Below the pieces are notes generated by a model. The model had not been told where the DNA came from. It did no database searches and saw only the letters and a program-made list of their open reading frames with translations. 64,000 bases of DNA from Clostridium estertheticum subsp. estertheticum (lineage in GTDB: Bacteria; Bacillota; Clostridia; Clostridiales; Clostridiaceae), in assembly GCF_001877035.1 (NCBI RefSeq), contig NZ_CP015756.1, positions 239,001 through 303,000 on the forward strand. Reading direction: 5' to 3'. The position numbers and the translations under genes were made by a program. Of this stretch, positions 1-8,289 are shown one piece after another (positions within the stretch are counted from its first letter, which is position 1; each line of letters starts with the position of its first letter).

Positions 1-876
1 AAAATTAATATAGAAAAAGAAAATACTATACAGGAAGTACTTTTAGAGTCATATAAAATTTTAAAAAAGGTCAATATTGAAAGTTATTTGTTAGATTCAC
101 AACTTTTGCTTGGTAAAGTTTTAAAAAAGGATAAATTGTTCATAATGATTAATAGAGACATTAAGATTAGCATAGAACAAGAAAATGAGTTTTTTAGGTT
201 GATTCAGATTAGAAAAAATAAAATGCCTATAAAATACATTCTTGGCAAGTGCGAATTTATGGGCATGGATTTCATAGTAAAACCGGGAGTCTTAATACCG
301 AGACCTGATACGGAAATTTTGGTTGAGGAAGTAATTAAATATATAAAGGAAAAAGGCCTCACGCAAATATGTGATGTTTGTACTGGAAGTGGAGCTATTG
401 GTATATCAATAGCTGAGTTTATTAAAGAAGCCCTGGTAACGCTTTATGATATATCAGAAGATGCTTTAGCTGTTGCAAAGCTAAATATAGAAAGGTTTAA
501 ATTGTCTAAAAGAATTAATATAGAACATAGTGATTTGCTACAAGTAGCGATAAATAAACATAAGAAATTCGAAGTAATAGTTTCTAATCCGCCTTATATA
601 AGAAAAGAGGTTATACCTACTCTAATGGATGATGTAAAAGGTTATGAACCGTTTATAGCACTATGTGGTGGGGAAGATGGTCTCGATTTTTATAGGAGAA
701 TTACAAAAGAAAGCACATTAGTTTTAGAAAAAGGTGGACTTTTGGCTTTTGAAATAGGATATGATCAAAAAGAAGCAGTTACAGATATCTTGCTTAAATC
801 AGGGTTTAATAATATAGAGTGTATTAAAGATTTATCGGGAAATGATAGGGTTATTAAAGCTACATTAGTGGATTAA
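1..876 (+). CDS. prmC: Release factor glutamine methyltransferase PrmC (5' end outside window)
   Basis: SAM-dependent enzyme that methylates the glutamine of the GGQ loop in peptide-chain release factors; its substrates RF1 (next gene) and RF2 (prfB at 35.9 kb) are both in this window. The frame is open from base 1, and residues upstream of the first possible start (TTG at 88) look like the PrmC N-terminal helical domain, so the true start lies before the window and the gene is cut by the edge. The SAM-binding loop reads CTGSGAIG (379-402) and the catalytic NPPY motif is at 586-597. The C-terminus is complete. prmC next to prfA is the usual Firmicute arrangement, and the two are probably co-transcribed. 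Confidence 0.95.
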   Translation, partial: KINIEKENTIQEVLLESYKILKKVNIESYLLDSQLLLGKVLKKDKLFIMINRDIKISIEQENEFFRLIQIRKNKMPIKYILGKCEFMGMDFIVKPGVLIPRPDTEILVEEVIKYIKEKGLTQICDVCTGSGAIGISIAEFIKEALVTLYDISEDALAVAKLNIERFKLSKRINIEHSDLLQVAINKHKKFEVIVSNPPYIRKEVIPTLMDDVKGYEPFIALCGGEDGLDFYRRITKESTLVLEKGGLLAFEIGYDQKEAVTDILLKSGFNNIECIKDLSGNDRVIKATLVD

Positions 877-994
877 TTATCTAACGGAATAGTTGTTATA
901 AGAGGGAAATAATTGGATAGAAGCAATTTGTATATTGCATCTGATTATGATATACTTAACTAATGTGAAAATATATATACGGAGTGATAAAAAA

Positions 995-2071
995 ATGTTA
1001 GATAGACTTGATTTTACGGAAAATAAATATGAGGAACTTTCAATAAAAATTAGCGATCCATTAGTTATTGCTAATCAAAAAGAATGGCAAAAATTATGCA
1101 AAGAACATGCTGGACTTGAAATAATTGTTACGAAATATAGAATATATAAAGAAGCAAAACAAGATTTGGAAACAAATAAAGAAATGCTTAAAGAAGAATC
1201 TGATAAAGAAATGAAAGATATGATTCAAGAGGAAATTAAAGAATTAAACGAAATTAAGGAAACAACGCAGGAAGAATTAAGAATTTTACTTTTGCCTAAG
1301 GATCCAAATGATGAGAGAAACGTATTTGTGGAAATTAGAGCAGGGGCTGGTGGAGATGAAGCTGCACTGTTTGCAGCAAATCTATTTAGAATGTATACAA
1401 GATATGCAGAACGTAATAGATGGAAAGTTGAAGTTATGAGTGCTAATGAAACTGATATCGGCGGATTCAAAGAAATAGTATTTATGATAAAAGGTGAATC
1501 TACATACAGTAAATTTAAATACGAAAGCGGAGTGCATAGGGTTCAAAGAGTACCAGACACAGAGTCAAGTGGAAGAATTCATACGTCTACAGCAACTGTA
1601 GCAGTTTTACCTGAAGTTGATGATGTAGATATTGAAGTTAGTGCTAATGATTTAAGAATAGATGTGTTTAGAGCATCTGGTAATGGAGGACAATGCGTTA
1701 ATACAACGGATTCAGCAGTAAGAATGACGCATATTCCAACAGGACTTGTAGTTTCTTGCCAGGATGAGAAATCCCAGTTAAAGAACAAAGAAAAAGCTCT
1801 AAAGATACTAAAATCTAGATTATTTGACAGAGCTGAAGCTGAGAGATCGGCAGGAATAGCTGAAGAGAGAAAGAGTCAAGTAGGGACTGGAGATAGAAGT
1901 GAGAGGATAAGAACATATAATTATCCTCAAGGCAGGATAACAGATCATAGAATCGGGTTAACTTTGTATAAATTAGATGCTTTTCTTGATGGAGACATAG
2001 ATGAAATGCTGAATAGTTTAATAACTGCTGACCAAGCAGAGAAGATGAAAGCTATGGGAAATAATAACTAA
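995..2071 (+). CDS. prfA: Peptide chain release factor 1
   Basis: Recognises UAA/UAG stop codons and triggers peptidyl-tRNA hydrolysis on the ribosome. The 358-residue product has the RF1 length. The codon-recognition PxT motif is present as PDT (in [15 protein letters not shown]), and the catalytic loop reads GNGGQCVN, so GGQ is intact; Cys follows it where RF2 here has His. An upstream in-frame TTG at 935 would add 20 residues, but ATG 995 has GGAG at 981-984 and starts with [16 protein letters not shown], the family N-terminus, so 995 was chosen. It follows prmC by about 120 bp. Confidence 0.97.
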   Translation: MLDRLDFTENKYEELSIKISDPLVIANQKEWQKLCKEHAGLEIIVTKYRIYKEAKQDLETNKEMLKEESDKEMKDMIQEEIKELNEIKETTQEELRILLLPKDPNDERNVFVEIRAGAGGDEAALFAANLFRMYTRYAERNRWKVEVMSANETDIGGFKEIVFMIKGESTYSKFKYESGVHRVQRVPDTESSGRIHTSTATVAVLPEVDDVDIEVSANDLRIDVFRASGNGGQCVNTTDSAVRMTHIPTGLVVSCQDEKSQLKNKEKALKILKSRLFDRAEAERSAGIAEERKSQVGTGDRSERIRTYNYPQGRITDHRIGLTLYKLDAFLDGDIDEMLNSLITADQAEKMKAMGNNN

Positions 2072-2099
2072 AGTATTATTATGAGTGAAAGGTGAAATT

Positions 2100-2675
2100 A
2101 TGAATATAAATAAAGCCATTAGAAAGCAAAAAAAAACTTATAAAAGGTTTATGCTATCAATGTGCTTTATTTTTGTTTTATTACCAATTGCACTAATGAT
2201 ATCAAATATTATGAGTATGTTTTTTATAATTTATTTGATTTGCATAGAGGTAATGATTACTTTTGTGTTACTTCTTAGAATTAATGAAGAATATATTGAT
2301 TTCAAACAGAATGGTTATAAAATCAGTATATGGTGTGGAATAACAAGAGTTAAATTTATAATTATATGTAAAAAAGTTGATTTAGTGCATACAGAGGGTC
2401 ATGGTAGGAATTTGAAAATTATTATAATAACAAAATCAGGGTTTAGAAACAAAAGAATTCGTCCTGTGGATATAAATTTTTTTATGAAATACCCTTATGT
2501 AGCTAAAATGTATATTGAAATTAAGACTCAAAATTTAGAAAAAACATATTACTATTTAGTAATTAATAATGGTGGATTTAGGAAATATAGTTTATTAAAT
2601 GATTTATATAAAACTTGTAACCAAGCAGTGTTTTCAGATGATGCTATAGAAAATATAAAAGAATATAGAGAATAG
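2100..2675 (+). CDS. Hypothetical two-helix membrane protein
   Basis: 191 residues, family not recognised. A basic N-terminus (about residues 1-16) is followed by two adjacent hydrophobic segments (roughly 17-36 and 41-61), then a soluble C-terminal part of about 130 residues rich in Ile, Lys and Tyr. This layout suggests a short transmembrane hairpin with a cytoplasmic domain. ATG 2100 is preceded by GGTG; GTG 2085 in the same frame would add five residues. It lies between prfA (stop 29 bp upstream) and sua5 and is probably in the same transcript. No catalytic motif is visible. Confidence 0.75.
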   Translation: MNINKAIRKQKKTYKRFMLSMCFIFVLLPIALMISNIMSMFFIIYLICIEVMITFVLLLRINEEYIDFKQNGYKISIWCGITRVKFIIICKKVDLVHTEGHGRNLKIIIITKSGFRNKRIRPVDINFFMKYPYVAKMYIEIKTQNLEKTYYYLVINNGGFRKYSLLNDLYKTCNQAVFSDDAIENIKEYRE

Positions 2676-2702
2676 GTGTTTAGAAAATTAAGAGGTGTAA
2701 TG

Positions 2703-3749
2703 ATGGATACAAAGATTGTGATTTTAGATGTAAATAATATAGCACAAGATACAATTAATGAAGCGGGCATAGTTATAAAAGAAGGCGGATTAGTTGCTTT
2801 TCCCACAGAAACGGTTTATGGCCTTGGAGCAAATGCCTTAGATAAGACTGCTGTAGAAAAGATTTTTAAGGCGAAAGGTAGACCTCAGGATAATCCACTT
2901 ATTGTGCATGTAGCTAATCGTAATATAGAGACCCTAGTTAAGGAAGTGCCAGATATAGCTAGGGAAATAATGAGTAAATACTGGCCAGGGCCAATAACAT
3001 TAATTTTCAATAAGTCTGATTTGATTCCAAGTACTACGAGTGCGGGCCTTGATACTGTAGGAATACGTATGCCGTCAAGTGTTATTGCAAGAAGACTTAT
3101 TGAAGCAGCTGGGACGCCTATTGCGGCTCCATCGGCTAATATATCTGGCAGACCTAGCCCTACAGAGGTGGAAAGTTGTATTGAAGATTTAAGTGGAAAG
3201 ATAGAATATATTTTAGGCGGAGAGAAAAGCCAAATAGGCATTGAGTCAACAATAGTTGATTGCACATGTACTCCACTTTGCATACTTAGACCAGGAGCTA
3301 TAACTATTGAAATGCTAAGAGAGATAGATGATAACATATATATTGATAAAAATGTAATGTCTAAACCAAAAAAAGATTTTAAGCCTAAGGCACCTGGTAT
3401 GAAGTATAGGCATTATGCACCAAAATCCCCAGTAAAAATTATATGTGGAGACATAGAAAAAACTATTGCAAAAATCAATGAAATAGTGCAAACTAATATG
3501 GGTAATAAAAAAATAGGGATTATTGCAACTGACGAAACTAAAGATAAATATCCTTTTGGCACTGTTGTTTCTTTAGGAAATAGAAAACAGTTAGAGACTG
3601 TTGGAAGAAACCTATTTGAAGTTTTAAGAAGTTTTGATGCTATAGATGTAGATTTAATATTATCAGAAGCCTTTGAGGAAAAGGGCCTCGGATATGCTAT
3701 AATGAATAGGCTTAAGAAATCCGCAGGTTTTGATATAACTTACGTATAG
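2703..3749 (+). CDS. L-threonylcarbamoyladenylate synthase (Sua5/YwlC)
   Basis: Makes threonylcarbamoyl-AMP from threonine, bicarbonate and ATP, the first step of t6A37 modification of ANN-decoding tRNAs. The 348-residue product is the long Sua5 form: an N-terminal YrdC domain (about 10-210; motifs FPTETVYGLGANA, KGRPQDNPL, and the GIESTIVDC block) and a C-terminal Sua5 domain joined by the typical linker APGMKYRHYAPKSPV. AGAGGTG at 2691-2697 serves ATG 2703 (5-nt spacing) better than ATG 2700. Two partners of the pathway, tsaB and tsaE, are at 47.6-48.8 kb; tsaD is not in the window. Confidence 0.95.
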   Translation: MDTKIVILDVNNIAQDTINEAGIVIKEGGLVAFPTETVYGLGANALDKTAVEKIFKAKGRPQDNPLIVHVANRNIETLVKEVPDIAREIMSKYWPGPITLIFNKSDLIPSTTSAGLDTVGIRMPSSVIARRLIEAAGTPIAAPSANISGRPSPTEVESCIEDLSGKIEYILGGEKSQIGIESTIVDCTCTPLCILRPGAITIEMLREIDDNIYIDKNVMSKPKKDFKPKAPGMKYRHYAPKSPVKIICGDIEKTIAKINEIVQTNMGNKKIGIIATDETKDKYPFGTVVSLGNRKQLETVGRNLFEVLRSFDAIDVDLILSEAFEEKGLGYAIMNRLKKSAGFDITYV

Positions 3750-3802
3750 GTAGATAAAACTTTAATTTGTATATATTTTAGGAAAATATAAGGAGGATGA
3801 CT

Positions 3803-4000
3803 ATGGATATATTATATGTTTGTAATGAAAGAATGAAAAAAAGCTATATTTTGGAAGCTGTTTTCAATAAAATATGTAGTATAAACAAAATAGTCCCCCA
3901 GGTTAGGAATATTTTATTTTCTTTAAAACAAATTAGTAGTTCAAAAAATAATGTGTATTTATTATTTGATAAGATATGGAAGATAGTAGCATTTGAATAA
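3803..4000 (+). pseudogene. Truncated, active-site-less YwlE-like (low-molecular-weight phosphatase) ORF
   Basis: A 65-codon ORF with a near-perfect ribosome-binding site (AGGAGG just before 3797). ATG 3797 touches the RBS, so ATG 3803 is the better start. The first 23 residues align without gaps to the N-terminus of low-molecular-weight protein-tyrosine/arginine phosphatases: MDILYVC at the start and SYILEAVFNK opposite the family SPMAEAIFNK. The catalytic loop C-x5-R (family CTGNTCRS) reads CNERMKKS here, so the loop glycine, the nucleophilic Cys and the Arg are gone, and the protein is under half the family length. ywlE sits at this position between sua5 and rpiB in Bacillus, so this is probably its remnant or a repurposed derivative. 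Confidence 0.5.
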
Positions 4001-4074
4001 TTTATTTAAATGATGATATCTTCTTTTTTTGTAATATTATATATTATAGCAAAATATTTTGGAGGTGCTTTACA

Positions 4075-4524
4075 ATGAGGATAGCATTGGGTAGTGATCA
4101 TGGTGGTTTAAGCTTAAAAAAAGAAATAATTAAACATTTGAAGAGTAAAAATATTGAGGTAACAGACTTTGGTACTCATACTGAAGATTCCTGTGATTAC
4201 CCAGATTATGCACTAAAGGTTGCACGAGAAGTAGTAGAAGGAAACTTTGAATTAGGAATACTCGTATGTGGTACAGGGATTGGAGTAAGCATTTGTGCTA
4301 ATAAAGTACCTGGAATACGTGCTGCACTGTGCGCTGATACTTTTAGTGCCCATGCAACACGGGAGCATAATAATGCTAACATACTTACACTTGGAGAACG
4401 AACTACTGGGATAGGATTAGCTTTAGATATAGTAGATACTTTTATTAATGCTAAATTCTTAGGCGAAAGGCATCAAAGAAGAATTGATAAAATTACTGAA
4501 ATTGAAAAAAAATACTGTAAATAA
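4075..4524 (+). CDS. rpiB: Ribose-5-phosphate isomerase B
   Basis: Interconverts ribose-5-phosphate and ribulose-5-phosphate in the non-oxidative pentose phosphate pathway. The 149-residue product has the RpiB/LacA-B fold signatures: GSDHGG near the N-terminus, the active-site loop VCGTGIGVSICANKVPGI with its catalytic Cys, and DTFSAHATREHNNANIL. GGAGGTG lies 7 nt before the ATG. It is followed 20 bp later by upp; together they supply PRPP precursors and use PRPP. Confidence 0.96.
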   Translation: MRIALGSDHGGLSLKKEIIKHLKSKNIEVTDFGTHTEDSCDYPDYALKVAREVVEGNFELGILVCGTGIGVSICANKVPGIRAALCADTFSAHATREHNNANILTLGERTTGIGLALDIVDTFINAKFLGERHQRRIDKITEIEKKYCK

Positions 4525-4544
4525 AATATTAGGAGGAAACACAT

Positions 4545-5174
4545 ATGAGTAAAGTAACACAAATTACACACCCACTTATACAACATAAATTGGCATATAT
4601 AAGGGACAAAAACACAGGTTCAAAGTATTTTAGAGAGCTAGTTGAAGAGGTTGCTATGCTTATGGCTTATGAAGTTACACGTGATATACAATTAGAAGAA
4701 GTAGAAATCGAAACTCCTATTTGCACTACTAAATGTAAAGTTCTATCTGGAAAGAAAATGGCTATAGTGCCTATACTTAGAGCAGGTCTTGGAATGGTTG
4801 ATGGTGTTCTTAAACTTATACCAGCAGCTAAGGTTGGACATATAGGAATGTATAGAAATGAGGAAACGCTTCAACCAGTTGAATATTTCTGTAAATTGCC
4901 TCAAGACATTAGTGAAAGAGATGTAATTATTACGGATCCTATGATTGCTACAGGCGGATCTGCAATGGATGCAATTTCAGCTCTTAAGAAAAGAGGAGCA
5001 AAGAACATAAGACTTATGTGTCTTATAGCAGCACCTGAAGGAATTAAAGCTATTAGTGACGCACATCCAGATGTAGATATATATGCAGCTTCAATTGATG
5101 AAAAATTAAATGAACAAGGATATATTGTACCAGGTCTTGGAGATGCAGGAGACAGATTATTCGGAACTAAATAA
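4545..5174 (+). CDS. upp: Uracil phosphoribosyltransferase
   Basis: Pyrimidine salvage: uracil + PRPP to UMP + PPi. The 209-residue product has the family length. The PRPP-binding motif is [14 protein letters not shown] (about residues 126-139), the uracil-binding C-terminus reads [16 protein letters not shown], and the N-terminal block is [25 protein letters not shown] precedes ATG 4545. It is the last gene of the first block and is followed by a strong terminator shared with the convergent rubrerythrin gene. Confidence 0.97.
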   Translation: MSKVTQITHPLIQHKLAYIRDKNTGSKYFRELVEEVAMLMAYEVTRDIQLEEVEIETPICTTKCKVLSGKKMAIVPILRAGLGMVDGVLKLIPAAKVGHIGMYRNEETLQPVEYFCKLPQDISERDVIITDPMIATGGSAMDAISALKKRGAKNIRLMCLIAAPEGIKAISDAHPDVDIYAASIDEKLNEQGYIVPGLGDAGDRLFGTK

Positions 5175-5184
5175 AGGGTAACAA

Positions 5185-5226
5185 TAAAAAGCAACTTACA
5201 GGAAAATTCCTGTAAGTTGCTTTTTT
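5185..5226. terminator. Bidirectional rho-independent terminator between upp and rubrerythrin
   Basis: Perfect 13-bp inverted repeat GCAACTTACAGGA / TCCTGTAAGTTGC (5191-5203 and 5208-5220) with a 4-nt loop, T-run on the + strand after it and A-run before it, so it can end transcription from both sides. Confidence 0.92.
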
Positions 5227-5239
5227 AATTTATATAATC

Positions 5240-5785
5240 TTATTTGAAATATCTAGTAAGTAATCCTTGGAATGCACGACCATGACGAGCTTCATCTTTA
5301 CACATTTCATGTACTGTATCATGTATAGCGTCATAGTTAAGTTTTTTAGCTAAAGTAGCTAAATCTTTTTTACCTTGACAAGCGCCATGTTCTGCATCAA
5401 CTCTCATTTCAAGATTTTTCTTAGTATCAGCTGTTACTACTTCTCCAAGCATTTCTGCGAATTTTGAAGCATGATCAGCTTCCTCAAAGGCAATTCTTTT
5501 ATAAGCTTCTGCGACTTCTGGGAAACCTTCTCTATCAGCTTGACGACTCATTGCTAAGTACATACCAACTTCAGTACATTCTCCAACAAAGTTAGCTCTT
5601 AATCCTTCAACAACTTCAGCGTCTACTCCTTTGGCAACTCCAACTTTATGCTCATCTGCCCATTCCATGTCACCTTCAGTTTTCTCTATAAATTTATCAC
5701 TTTTAGCTCCACAAACAGGACAGACATCAGGTGCAGATTCCCCTTCATAGATATATCCACATACTGTACAAACAAATTTCTTCAT
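5240..5785 (-). CDS. Reverse-type rubrerythrin (N-terminal rubredoxin, diiron peroxidase)
   Basis: Non-haem iron NADH-linked peroxidase of the anaerobic oxidative-stress response. The domain order is reversed relative to classical rubrerythrin: a rubredoxin module comes first (CTVC at 6-9 and CPVC at about 22-25, binding one Fe), followed by a ferritin-like four-helix diiron domain with [10 protein letters not shown]-type, EEADHASKF and DEARHGRAF iron-ligand helices. 181 residues. RBS GAGGAGG lies upstream of the ATG. In Clostridium acetobutylicum proteins of this type are controlled by PerR; a palindrome upstream at 5821-5837 is a candidate operator here. Confidence 0.95.
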   Translation of the reverse strand: MKKFVCTVCGYIYEGESAPDVCPVCGAKSDKFIEKTEGDMEWADEHKVGVAKGVDAEVVEGLRANFVGECTEVGMYLAMSRQADREGFPEVAEAYKRIAFEEADHASKFAEMLGEVVTADTKKNLEMRVDAEHGACQGKKDLATLAKKLNYDAIHDTVHEMCKDEARHGRAFQGLLTRYFK

Positions 5786-5820
5786 ATATAATTCCTCCTC
5801 GTATTTTTTTTGAGTAAGAT

Positions 5821-5837
5821 TACAATTATAAATTGTA
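5821..5837. promoter_or_regulatory. Palindrome upstream of rubrerythrin, possible operator
   Basis: TACAATT-ATA-AATTGTA, two perfect 7-bp inverted half sites spaced by 3 bp, 36 bp before the rubrerythrin ATG. It resembles Fur/PerR-type boxes in composition, but those usually have a 1-bp spacer, so assignment to PerR is tentative. Confidence 0.35.
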
Positions 5838-5988
5838 TCCTCTCATATATTAGTTATATTATTTAATAAGTAGAATCAAAATTAGTGTTTATATTTGCTA
5901 CAATTACAACTATACATCAATGGATAACAATTATCAAGTAAAATTTAATATCTTTTAAGAAACAGTTCGGGAATATTCGACAATTGGA

Positions 5989-6684
5989 TCAAATTAGAAT
6001 ATCTTCAATTCCACTTAAATCTTTTATTTGAAATAGATTTTTATTAAAATCTATTAACCCATCATTTTTCATATTAACAAGTTCTCTTGAGAGAGATGGT
6101 CGTTGTACACCAAGATGCTCAGCAAGATTTTTCCTTGATATTGGAAGTACTAAATCTAAATTTTTTTGAACTTCATATTGAGATAATAAATAGTTAGATA
6201 TTTTTTGTCTTAAAGTTTCAAACGATAGTTCCTTGATTTTTCGATTTAATAGAAGAATTTTGCTAGATAATAATTGCATGAAATTATTCAATACTATAGG
6301 GTAGGAACTACACATAGATATAACATCTTTTTTTGAAATATAGAGTATTGTTGAACAAATAGATGAGATTATAGTAGCGGGATATATATTTGTCTCTGAG
6401 AAAGCTATTGCTTCACCAAAAATTTTTCCTTTATTTAATTTTGCTAGGGTAACAATCTTTCCACTAGCGTAATGTTTTTGAACCTCTAGTTCACCTTCGA
6501 TCACAATTCCTAGTGAGTCACAGATATCTCCCTCCAGGGCTACTATAGATGTGTGATAATCATCACTATTTTTAGAGTTATCGGAAATTGAATAGTTTAT
6601 ACTTATAATTAAATTTTGAAGCTCTAGAGAAGTTAAACCTTTAAATAAAATACAGTGTTTTAAATTGTTTACTAAATTATCCAT
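5989..6684 (-). CDS. Crp/Fnr-family transcriptional regulator (HcpR-like context)
   Basis: 231 residues: N-terminal cyclic-nucleotide-binding-type beta-barrel (about 20-135, including GIVIEGELEV and FGEAIAFSE-like blocks), dimerisation helix, and C-terminal helix-turn-helix (about 165-210; LPISRKNLAEHLGVQRPSLSREL). No Cys cluster of the FNR [4Fe-4S] kind is present. It is divergent from a ferredoxin-type gene, with a GTAAC-N4-GTTAC palindrome between them, an arrangement reminiscent of HcpR regulators of nitrosative-stress genes, but no hcp gene is adjacent. ATG 6684 has GGTGAT as RBS. The specific effector is not deducible. Confidence 0.9.
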   Translation of the reverse strand: MDNLVNNLKHCILFKGLTSLELQNLIISINYSISDNSKNSDDYHTSIVALEGDICDSLGIVIEGELEVQKHYASGKIVTLAKLNKGKIFGEAIAFSETNIYPATIISSICSTILYISKKDVISMCSSYPIVLNNFMQLLSSKILLLNRKIKELSFETLRQKISNYLLSQYEVQKNLDLVLPISRKNLAEHLGVQRPSLSRELVNMKNDGLIDFNKNLFQIKDLSGIEDILI

Positions 6685-6708
6685 TGAATCACCCTTAAAT
6701 TTTATTTT

Positions 6709-6724
6709 GGTAACATGAGTTACA
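6709..6724. promoter_or_regulatory. Crp/Fnr-type operator in the divergent intergenic region
   Basis: GTAAC-ATGA-GTTAC (6710-6723) is a perfect 5-4-5 inverted repeat. It lies 26 bp from the regulator ATG and about 100 bp from the ferredoxin ATG, so it could mediate autoregulation and control of the divergent gene. The 14-bp dyad with 4-bp spacer matches the general geometry of Crp/Fnr sites. Confidence 0.55.
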
Positions 6725-6821
6725 TATTATTATAAGTAATTTTAATATAATTAGCCTATACAGTCAATCGAAAAGTTAATTAGTAAGCAAATATATATTT
6801 AAAAATTTGGGAGGTTTTAAA

Positions 6822-7562
6822 ATGAAAAGAGATATCATTAATATAGATGAAAGTAAATGTAATGGTTGTGGATTATGTATAAATGCATGTCATGAAGGAG
6901 CTATAGAACTCGTGGATGGTAAGGCTAAATTAATAAGTGATGAGTATTGTGATGGATTAGGTGATTGTCTGCCGGAATGCCCAGTTGATGCTATTAAAAT
7001 AATTCACAGAGACGCTATGAATTATGATATTGAGGCTGTTTTAATTAAAAAGGAGCAAATTGATAACAAAGAAGGTAAGAAGAATGATCTACCTTGTGGA
7101 TGTCCTGGTACAATGGAAAAGTCTATAAAAAGAAATATAAGTTCTAATTTAGTACAATCAAAAGTTAGAGTAAACGCGAATGTAGAAGAATCAGTAGCTT
7201 CAATGTTAAATCAATGGCCAGTTCAGCTAAAGTTGGTTAGCTCAAAGGCGGGATTTCTAAAAGGAGCAGATATATTAATTGCTGCAGATTGTACTGCATA
7301 TGCTTATGGAAATTTCCATAAGGAGTTTATTGAAGGGAGAATAACTTTAATAGGTTGCCCGAAGCTTGATGATAATGACTATTATAGAGATAAAATTGCT
7401 GAAATATTAGAAAATAATGAAATTAAGAGTATTACGGTTGTTAGGATGGAAGTACCCTGTTGTGCTGGTATTGTTTTTTCTGTAAAGGAAGCTATGCTTA
7501 AATCTAGAGTAATAGTTCCATATAAAGAGATAACTATTGGTATAAATGGAGTAATAATATAG
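6822..7562 (+). CDS. Ferredoxin-type iron-sulfur protein, 246 aa
   Basis: The N-terminal ~60 residues are a two-cluster ferredoxin: C13, C16, C19, C23 form a standard [4Fe-4S] motif; the second motif has only three cysteines (C43, C49, C53 in CDGLGDCLPECP), with Leu in the place of the usual central Cys. The remaining ~180 residues contain four short Cys motifs (CGCPG, ADCTAY, GCPKLDD, VPCCAGI), suggesting additional metal or redox centres. RBS GGGAGG; ATG 6822 preferred over ATG 6807, which overlaps the RBS. It probably acts in electron transfer under the divergent Crp/Fnr regulator. The partner enzyme is unknown. Confidence 0.85.
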   Translation: MKRDIINIDESKCNGCGLCINACHEGAIELVDGKAKLISDEYCDGLGDCLPECPVDAIKIIHRDAMNYDIEAVLIKKEQIDNKEGKKNDLPCGCPGTMEKSIKRNISSNLVQSKVRVNANVEESVASMLNQWPVQLKLVSSKAGFLKGADILIAADCTAYAYGNFHKEFIEGRITLIGCPKLDDNDYYRDKIAEILENNEIKSITVVRMEVPCCAGIVFSVKEAMLKSRVIVPYKEITIGINGVII

Positions 7563-7701
7563 TAAATTAACATATATAGTTTATCAAACACTTTAAATTT
7601 TTATTGTTTTAGTGTAAAATAATAGTGATTGATTATTAGATTATAAATTTTATATTTGATTTTTATCTAAATAATTAAAATATATTATATGAGGTATAAT
7701 T

Positions 7702-8190
7702 ATGGAAAGAATCGACAAGCATAATTATTATTTGGATATATGCGAAACAATATCTGAGCGAGGAACTTGTTTACGTAGGAATTTTGCAGCTATTATAGTA
7801 AAAAATGATGAAATTATGTCTACCGGATATTCGGGAGCACCTAGAGGAAGAAAAAATTGTTGTGATTTAGGCGTATGTAGAAGAGAAGAACTTAAAGTTC
7901 CAAGAGGGACAAGATATGAGCTTTGCAGATCAGTACATGCAGAGCAGAATGCAATTATATCATCAAGACGAAGCGATATGTTAGGAGCAACGCTTTATTT
8001 GGTAGGTAAAGAGGTAAGTAGCGGTGAATTGGTTGAAAATGCATCTCCATGTTCTTTATGCAAAAGATTTATAATTAATGCAGGTATAGAGAAAATAATA
8101 ATTAGAGACGATAAAATACAATATAAGATAGTATTTGTACAGGAATGGATAGAAAACGATGACTCAATTCAAGGTGATGGTGGATATTAA
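7702..8190 (+). CDS. Deoxycytidylate (dCMP) deaminase family protein
   Basis: Zinc enzyme converting dCMP to dUMP for dTTP synthesis (ComEB family). 162 residues. Zinc and catalytic motifs: HAEQNAI (His and Glu) and SPCSLCKR (two Cys), plus the N-terminal RGTCLRRNFAAIIVKNDEI substrate region. An additional Cys-rich stretch (CCDLGVCRRE) precedes the active site, as in dCMP deaminases. Start ATG follows GAGGT. It is followed by tagO-like and mnaA genes; a monocistronic or loosely linked transcript is likely. Confidence 0.93.
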   Translation: MERIDKHNYYLDICETISERGTCLRRNFAAIIVKNDEIMSTGYSGAPRGRKNCCDLGVCRREELKVPRGTRYELCRSVHAEQNAIISSRRSDMLGATLYLVGKEVSSGELVENASPCSLCKRFIINAGIEKIIIRDDKIQYKIVFVQEWIENDDSIQGDGGY

Positions 8191-8289
8191 TTATGAAATC
8201 TTGTAAAGTAAAGTTAACTATTAATTTCATAGATTTTAGTCCATATTTATCAAATAAAAACACCGTTTTTGTGAAAGAAAGGTCCTTTT

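Noticed and set aside
2885-3337. 150-codon antisense ORF over sua5
   Set aside because: Shadow of the sense gene; biased composition and no initiation signals.
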